DNA from: Drosophila pseudoobscura
Taxonomy: Eukaryota > Arthropoda > Insecta > Diptera > Drosophilidae
DNA length: 64,000 bases
Reading direction: 5' to 3'
Assembly (NCBI RefSeq): GCF_009870125.1
Contig: NC_046681.1
Span: forward strand, 19,791,001 to 19,855,000
The translations under genes and the position numbers were made by a program. Positions 57,201 through 64,000 of this stretch are shown one piece after another (the first letter of the stretch is position 1; every line of letters starts with the position of its first letter). The notes below the pieces were generated by a model, which was not told where the DNA came from, did not search any database, and was given only the letters and a program-made list of their open reading frames with translations.

Positions 57201-58220
57201 CGCACACAGAGGGGGAGAACACCCCTCTTTATGACGAACTGTATTTGCGGTAATGACTTTGGCATGTTTATCAGGCAATTTATGAAAAACAAAGAACGAA
57301 GACTGCTTTTTTCATTCGCCATCGCTGGATATGGCATCGTGTAACCGATCGTTAGCTCAATTAAAAGCCTGATGGGCCAGAGTATCCATCACCATCTCCA
57401 TTTCCCCGAGATAAACCAATAATTCATCCAAAATAAAGCAGCAGGCCGGTGGGGCGGGGGGCGGAGGGCGGAAAACGTCAATAATGCGTAAATAAAACAC
57501 AATTTGTCTCAATAAATTTTCAATTAACGTACGGAAAAATTTACTCTTCGCCGAAAAGCCACAGACAGCGAAACATTTTTAGCTGCCAAAAGCGTGGGGC
57601 GGGGCGGACGGCTGGAGGGGGGGAGGGCTTGCTTGTCTAACTGATTGACAAGAAACGAATCAAAATTGAAATATAAATGAAGCAACATTCGACGCAACTC
57701 GATTTGGCCGGGAGGAGGCGCAGACGCAGACGCAGATATCCGAAAGCGAGCCAAAAATTCATCGTTCGAAACGCTGAAAAGTATGCAATATAAATTGTTG
57801 GTGCGACAAGAGTCCTGCCTGAAAAGAGGAGAGACTGTGGATGGGCCGGCGACTGATGCCATAAATAAAACAAGATTTTTCGGAAATAGTGAGACAAATA
57901 TTCAACATGGACTGGGGGGATGTCAGGCCTCTGCAGCAGGGTCACGGTCGGGTGAGGGGAGGGGCAGCAATTAGCAGTGAAACAGAAAAGGAGAGGGATT
58001 TTCTATGGTTTATTTTTGGACAATAATAAAGGAAAGTTCCAAGCAATAATTTCCACCAAAAATGATTCAATTTGTGTTGAGTTTTAAGGTATTTTCAGGA
58101 ATCTTTACCTTAGTAAACGTTGGTTTTTGTGGCCAGGCAAATCACAAATTCCTTTCGTCAAGTTTCAGATACTTCTGATATTCGTGCGTGTATATTTTGA
58201 CTGAAAAAATTATACAAAAA

Positions 58221-58232
58221 ATGATAAAATGA
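58221..58232 (+). promoter_or_regulatory. Four-codon uORF overlapping the start of the RING gene
   Basis: ATG ATA AAA TGA; its stop overlaps the main ATG by four bases (ATGA at 58229-58232). Such overlap can couple or dampen translation of the main frame. Confidence 0.5.
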
Positions 58233-58708
58233 ATCGCACAAATTCAAATGGAGGACCGGACCGACGACGGGACCTCAATCGTCGGAGCCAAGCCATTGTC
58301 CGTCCTATCAGGGGCACAGATCCGTTCGCCAGAACCCGTCGAGCCGAACTGCTGACAGCCCTGGACCAGGAACGCATCAAGAACCGGGATCTTGCCGCAG
58401 AAAATGAGGATCTGAAGCTGCAGCTGCAAGAGCAGACATTAAACGTGGCGCAACTAGCAAACAGACTGGATGAAATGCAGCTGGCACCCCCGCCCGACCA
58501 GTCCGAGGGCGTACTCATTCCCAATTGTATCATCTGTTTCGAGGCCTGGGACTTGTCTGGGCCCCATCGCATGATATCGCTGAAGTGCGGCCATTTCTTT
58601 GGCGATTCGTGCATTCGGAACTACCTGGGGAGAGGACGGTCGGATTGTCCCGTCTGCCGCCAGACGGCCTTCACTTATGATATACGCTATATGTATATTA
58701 ATATTTAG
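58229..58708 (+). CDS. Small coiled-coil RING finger protein, RFWD3-type RING
   Basis: 159 aa from the ATG at 58229, single exon. Residues 1-35 are Arg/Asn-rich. Residues ~38-85 (ELLTALDQERIKNRDLAAEN onward) form a likely coiled coil. The RING spans 100-143: C100-x2-C103, conserved GPHRM (H113), C120-G-H122, C128 and C140-x2-C143. The spacing CGHxFGxxCI is characteristic of RFWD3-like RINGs and of a group of small fly RING proteins. The family acts as ubiquitin E3 ligase, so E3 activity is expected here through the RING, with the coiled coil for dimerisation. No WD repeats are present, unlike RFWD3. It would be nested in the long intron if the exon at 40845 is real. The 3' part ends in an AT-rich TIRYMY-like tail. 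A short uORF overlaps the start. Confidence 0.8.
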   Translation: MNRTNSNGGPDRRRDLNRRSQAIVRPIRGTDPFARTRRAELLTALDQERIKNRDLAAENEDLKLQLQEQTLNVAQLANRLDEMQLAPPPDQSEGVLIPNCIICFEAWDLSGPHRMISLKCGHFFGDSCIRNYLGRGRSDCPVCRQTAFTYDIRYMYINI

Positions 58709-61700
58709 TTTATATCTATATATCTTATATTTTATAGTATTATATCTTGGAGCACCTCCATGCCACCATACCTTCTCGCTGATGAAGTTTTTGGCGTTTT
58801 GTCCAAAATCAAATTACGAGTCTATGCCCAAAATGCAAATTTTTTGCGCAGGGAGAGAGTGAGAGGCAAAAACCGAGCAAACTGAATACTAAAAGTGGGG
58901 TAGTGGGCGAAGGGAGAGGGACGAAGGGCCAAGGGCATGGGGATGTTCTCGAAAAGCTGCCAAAAACTTTAGCAATTTATTGCTGCAATGAAAAATCCTC
59001 TCTCTCGCCCCCCCTTTGCACTCGACATAAGCCTGCAATTGACAGGGAGACCATCAGACAGTCCATCCACCACACTTTTATCTTTAGAAATGAGAACTTC
59101 CGCTTAGAACAGATCAACAGGATATAATGAACGTTATGCCCTGGCGATGGGGGACCAAATGTCAATGCACAAAAGCTAAATGAGTTGATAAACCCCCGCC
59201 CCCCGCCTCCAGGGCAAGGAGTTGGGGGGCGGGGGGGGTGGAGTGCATTTCATCATTCAGTTAGTCCAACAATAAGGAGTCGTCGTGAGCCATAAAGGAC
59301 GGGGGTGGGATGGAGCCACAGGAACTGTGCTGCAATCAACATAATCGTCGAGCAGGAAAGAGTCGTCCCCCGTCCGAACAACAGCGGGCCATGACAATTT
59401 CAAATGAATGTTAAATACCAGCTGCGGGGATTGCAGGCAGGCATCTCCTAGAAGGGGTGGGGAGTGGGGGGGGCGGCGGTTGCAATACAAAACAGAAACA
59501 AACGAGCGACGACAAACATAACAAAAACAGCGGAAGGCACCAACAACATCACAAACAGCAAAACGGAGCAAAAAAATAAACAAAAACAAGTCGAAAATTT
59601 AGGGTTACGACGGAGGGGTATCCTCTGGATTTAGAAACACAACAAAATAGAACACTCCTTCGACAGTCTGTAATTATTGTAGCATTTAATGGTCACAGAA
59701 AACTAGCAATAAAGCAAGAAACATACGAAATGGTGGCAGGGAAAGGAAGAATCCAACAAGATAACGAAAATGCGCGTGTGAGCATGTGGCAAGAGGCAAA
59801 GGATACAAAGCGCGACGGTACGAGAGAGAAAATGGCAGACGAGGCCTGCTTCGTTTCTTCGTCTCACGTGGGCTCATCCGAAAGTGCTGATTCGTGCTAT
59901 GGTCAAAGAATATCCCCATTGTCTTGGGCTTAAATAAAAAACTGAGTCTGATGGCATGAAAAACTGAGACACCACCGCCACATTAATGGTAAAATTTTAC
60001 AGAAAAAACTTTCTCTATGAAACCTTATTGTAAATATTCGAATCTCATTGCTATTTCTGCTCTGGGTGTACCATAATACCGCATTTGGCTCCCATTAGTG
60101 CCCAAAACTCTTGGAGCTGTTAAGTTTTCCAGCTTTCGAACACCATATCCGGCTAATCATCAGTAGATAAACATAGAAACAGATGGTGGGAGTGGAGCGG
60201 ATATGGCATACTCTTTTTTGAAATGTCCAAATAGTGTGTGCGTAAAGCCGTTTCCTGTTGCTAACATTGACACGAACACAATATACCCTTGTTCCCCGTG
60301 TGGGGTAACGGGTATAGAAAAATGTGGAAAACAAGAAAACATTTTTGCCAGCAGCGACGGCGACGGCGACGGCAACGGCGATTGCGAGTGCAACAAAAGC
60401 CTTGCCACATGCTGTGACGCCAGCAACATGTGCCAACAATGGCAACAGCAACAGCAACAGCAACAACAATGTTGCATAAAAGCGCAAAAGGCAAACGCAC
60501 AAAAGAACAACATACAGTATACAAAAACAGGACATCATCATCTGTTTGTCTCCATCGCTGTCTCTGTCTCTGTCTGTGGCTCCATCTCTGTTCTGTCTGT
60601 CTGTCTGTGTCTCCGCTCCCCCCCCGCCCCCAAACTGACGTCATTCGAGGCAAGTATTGTTCCTGCAACTGCTGCTGCTTGCCACAGAATGCAATATTTA
60701 ATTGCCAAAGAAGGAAGCTGCCCTTTCAGCAGCAGCAGCAGCATCAGGACATCCAGGAGCCGGGGCAGGAGTCTAACCTGACTGTACTCCAAAAAAAAAA
60801 AAAAGAAAAAAATGCTGCTCGCCTGAAAGCTAATTAAGCTAAAAGTCAACGCGCCACCGACCGACTGTCCACCTCTTTCGACCCCTGTCCAATCCCCCTT
60901 GAACCCCCCTTGCCTCCCCCCCCCCCCTCCCCTTCGGACACCGTGGAAGAAGGCAAAAGTTTGCAGCGCGCCAAAACGGACGACATTCATTTAAAATTAA
61001 TTAAAAGAAAATTCGCTCAACTGTGAAACGAAAACGAAAAAAAGGAAAGAAAATAAAAATTGAAGGATTTTTACTCCTGTTTTTCCCCCTCCCCCAGTTT
61101 TCTTTCATTTCTGACGGTCTGAAGGATCGAAGTTTAAATGCTCTTGGAGGCGCACCAAAAGTCAGCAGAAGATTATAAATGATACTCAAAGTTTGTGCCA
61201 CAGATACATTCGTATATATCAATCTTAATCAGGGGGTTCGGTGGGGGTATCCATCATCGGGGATTATAAGCCTTAGAAATAATCACAAAATATGTGCAAT
61301 TATTTATTGATTTTTCATACGAAAATAAGCCACAAAAAGACATTTAACTAACTGTAACATTCCTGATGGCTTAATTCACTTGGAAAATTCCATTTGAAAT
61401 TCCTGCAATTTGGATTTATTTTCGAACTGTGGAAAGGGCATACAAATCTGGCAATTGTCGGGTTATTAAATGCACAGATTTTCAGGGAAAAGACTGTTGT
61501 GCAATTAATGTTTATTAACATTCAGGCTGGACATTCCACTTTATGGATGCCGGATGCTTTTAAGTATCTGTAAGTGCGTTGACTTCCGTTCGAACAGATT
61601 ACAGTCCCTCAGTGTTCCCAGTGCCCCCCCCCCTGAGAGACCATTCAGACCGAGTGTCGCAGTCTCGACGGAAGTCTAGACGCTGAGTCGGTGGCTTCAT

Positions 61701-62275
61701 CGAATATTGAACGTACCAAAGGTTAGTGTCATTCTCATTTATTTTGCAATTTACGGCTGGAAAATATTTGCTTGTTTTCTTTGAATTTCCGGGGCATTTT
61801 CCTCGTATGCTGCTGATGCCCATAAATTTTTGGCTCTTACCCACACACACACACACACACTTGTATCCGGCTTCAAGACAAATTGGCTTGAAACGAGGCA
61901 ATTCTTTTCGACTGGTTATACAATTGTTAATTATTATTATGCTTCAGGGTGTTACCCCCCGCCTGCCCCTGCCCCCCATCCCCCTTTGGGTACTGATCCC
62001 CATCCAATCAGATGTGTGGCTGCTGCTGTTGCTGCTGCCTTTTGTTTGTATTCAATTTCCTTTTAATTTTTCGGCTTAGCCCCAAAACAATTTTCCTCAA
62101 AAACTCTCTCTTTCTCTCTCTGTCATGTTGTTTCATATTCTCTCTTTCTCTGTGTGTGTGTGTGTGTGTGTGTGTGGCCTGGGAGTTCGGTTCCAACAAT
62201 TTAATTGAGTTTAAAATTACAATGCAAAAATGTACAGACTTTTGGCAACGCAATTTTCTAGCTTTTCCATCGTTT

Positions 62276-62311
<36 letters not shown>

Positions 62312-62774
62312 AAAAAAAGTTGTGGAATATTCACGGGCTTCCTTTCGTTTCCTTTCATTCGAAAAATGGAAAGTGATCCCTTGCAAATATTTGTTAGCCG
62401 TGCCAGGGGGGACCTCTGGGGAGGGGGGGAGGGAGTAACTGTATCTGTAACTGTCGTGTGTGTCTGTGTGTGTGTGTCTGTGTGTGCGCCAGCAAATAAT
62501 TAAATCAGACACATGACGCACACAAAACTCACAGATAAACAAGCAAATTACGTGAGTTCTGCCGAAATGTGAGAGCCCAGACAGACAATCAACGAATTTC
62601 GAATGCCCTGGCAAGGCCATTCAACTAAATTGAGTTCTTAATGGGTGGAGGGGTGGTGTTGGGAGGACGGTCATTGTTAAGTGGACATCGAAATCGTTCA
62701 ATTATTACGTTAATCCATTGCCAAGTGCTTGATTGAAACTTAAGAAAGGAGATTTATAGGCCAGTATATTATGG
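58709..62774. other. No clear gene; simple repeats
   Basis: It has a G-run at 59222-59238, a CGACGG run at 60356-60382, a CAACAG tract at 60430-60470, and AC/GT runs at 61842-61860, 62151-62177 and 62277-62309. A 192-codon frame from the ATG at 60203 crosses the CAG tract and is not persuasive. Confidence 0.4.
60282..60316. repeat. Hairpin resembling a DINE-1/Helitron-type end
   Basis: ATACCC and GGGTAT frame an inner CCCC-gtgt-GGGG stem with GTT/AAC pairing between. The tacccgttac/gtaacgggta theme is common in dispersed repeats of obscura-group flies. It is only a short relic; no element body is recognised. Confidence 0.3.
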
Positions 62775-63400
62775 CTGGAATCTTGGGGAAGCGATCTTTC
62801 AACCAGAGATAGGATTTTGAAGACTTTGAAGCCTCTGATTGGAGAGCAGAAGGAAGGGTCTGAAGCAGCTTCTGCTGAATGAAATCTTAGGCAGGCGATC
62901 TCCTAACCGCAGACAGGATTTTGAAGCCTTTGAAGCATCTGATTGGGGGCCATAAGGAAGACAGAAGCGACTCCTGGATGATGGATGATATCTTAGGCAA
63001 GCGATCTTCCAACCAGAGACAAGAATCTGAAGCCTTTGAGGCACCTGATGGATGGATGAAATCTTGGATGGATGAAAGCTTAGGCAAGCGATCTCCTAAC
63101 CAGAGACAGGGTTTTGAAGCCTTTGAAGCATCTGATTGGGGGCCATAAGGAAGGCAGAAGCGACTCCTGGATGATGGGTGAAATCTTAGGCAAGCGATCT
63201 TTCAACCAGAGACAAGAATCTGAAGCCTATGAGGCACCTGATTGAGAGGCAAAAGGAAGTGGCTGAAGCGGCTCCTGTTGGATGGAATGGATGATAGATG
63301 AAATCTTGGATAGATGGATGAAATCTTAGGCTGGTGATCTCCTGACCAGACACAGGATTTTGAAGCCTTTGAAGCATCTTATTGGAAGGCAGAAGCAGCT
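62775..63400. repeat. Six-copy ~100-bp tandem repeat with alternating subtypes
   Basis: Six units carry a variant of cttaggcaagcgatct near 62782, 62886, 62990, 63078, 63184 and 63327, followed by (tttcaacc or tcctaacc) cagagacag and gaagcctttgaagcatctga. Units with ctttcaacc/cttccaacc and ctcctaacc alternate, giving a dimeric higher-order pattern. Unit length varies from about 88 to 143 bp because of a tggatgga sub-repeat. All three plus frames are partly open, but no gene is inferred. Confidence 0.85.
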
Positions 63401-64000
63401 CCTCCTCCGCTTAGGAGTGCTGCTAATTTTACAATGTCTGAAGATCACATTCATTGGCTTGTTCCAAAGACTATACAATGATCCTCTCGACTTTTGTACC
63501 ATGTATTTTGTTCTCCACCGAAAAGTAGGCACTTTCAGCGCCTCACCAAAGACTGCGTGCATTGTTGTTGGCTTCTGGGGACCGACTCAGCCGTCCAAAG
63601 CCTTGAAGAGAGGCAAAGGACAGCCCAAAAGCGAGTCAAAAAGAGGAATCCCCACCAAACTGCCTCAAGCCCAGCAATTCTAGGGTTCTGGGAGACCGAA
63701 AAACCTCCTCCACATTTCAAAGGCTGTATTCCAATACTTCAGAGCAAAGGACACCCTGCCATTGGGACACCTTAAGTCGTACAATTTGCAAAACTCATTC
63801 CAATGGAAACAACAATCCGATTAATGTTTGTGGACTACACATCTGGCTGTAACTCCAACCAAAAATTTCACACCAAAAAAATTACCTTTTGAAAAATGAA
63901 TCTTGGGAATTTTCTCGCCTCCCCGGGACACCCTTTCTGCTGGCTGTCTGTCTGGGGATGAGGCCCAGAGGGCGAGAGAGGGCCTGGGAAAACTGCATAC
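63401..64000. other. Window end, no supported gene
   Basis: A 107-codon plus-strand frame overlaps 63360-63683, but it starts inside the tandem repeat and lacks protein features. The right edge is cut by the window. Confidence 0.4.

Larger units (their letters stand above)
40873..58228. other. Presumed intron or intergenic DNA, repeat-rich
   Basis: No supported exon is seen. It is dense in simple sequence: TC run at 45164-45190, GT/AC runs at 45868-45911, 46009-46031 and 50251-50284, and the ATTATAT and TTTA tracts at 50.8-51.3 kb. It also holds minisatellites at 42.4 and 48.5 kb, ACCAG repeats at 53160-53186, and CAGA repeats at 54590-54650. Longer frames here (for example 46770-47123) lack protein-like features. 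Confidence 0.4.

Noticed and set aside
60203-60781. 192-codon frame across a CAG tract
   Set aside because: It is a mixture of CGACGG, CAACAG and CTGTCT simple repeats; no support for a real protein.

Overview
The window looks like Drosophila nuclear DNA. The reasons are short intron-poor genes in long AT-rich intergenic sequence, very many CA/GT and CAG microsatellites, GAGA and GATA promoter motifs, AATAAA poly(A) signals, and a recognisable fly Cdc37 paralogue and an RFWD3-type RING protein. The microsatellite density and the rapidly evolving genes fit the obscura group (pseudoobscura/subobscura relatives), but the species call is inference. There is no rRNA, CRISPR or bacterial gene structure, and I saw no convincing tRNA.

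Layout. 0-3 kb: an intact Cys-rich 321-aa plus-strand gene between two minus-strand coding relics. 5.8-12.3 kb: four minus-strand genes for small proline/glutamine/histidine-rich proteins, three of them clear paralogues, each with GATA motifs upstream. A 147-bp pogo-like MITE and a 450-bp CTG-rich tract lie between them. 12.3-18.7 kb: no clear gene. 18.7-24.6 kb: a WSD-type acyltransferase piece lacking its catalytic N-terminal half, an 870-aa low-complexity gene of unknown function, and decayed, re-ordered copies of that gene. 27.7 kb: a 49-aa cysteine-rich protein gene, easily missed by length cut-offs. 34.2-35.5 kb: an intronless, diverged Cdc37 (Hsp90 co-chaperone) paralogue with a long Ala/Thr tail, followed by a 501-bp tandem duplication. 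37.1-40.9 kb: GAGA-rich promoter-like sequence and a candidate first coding exon with a strong splice donor, with no continuation in the window. 40.9-64 kb: mostly repeats and simple sequence, plus an intronless RING gene at 58.2 kb and a multi-copy ~100-bp repeat at 62.8-63.4 kb.

How the genes relate. The four Pro-rich genes look co-regulated; GATA-rich promoters suggest gut or fat-body expression. The Cdc37 copy, the Cys-rich mini-gene, the 870-aa gene and the RING gene are intronless, lineage-variable types often expressed in testis. This is inference from gene architecture, not from expression data.
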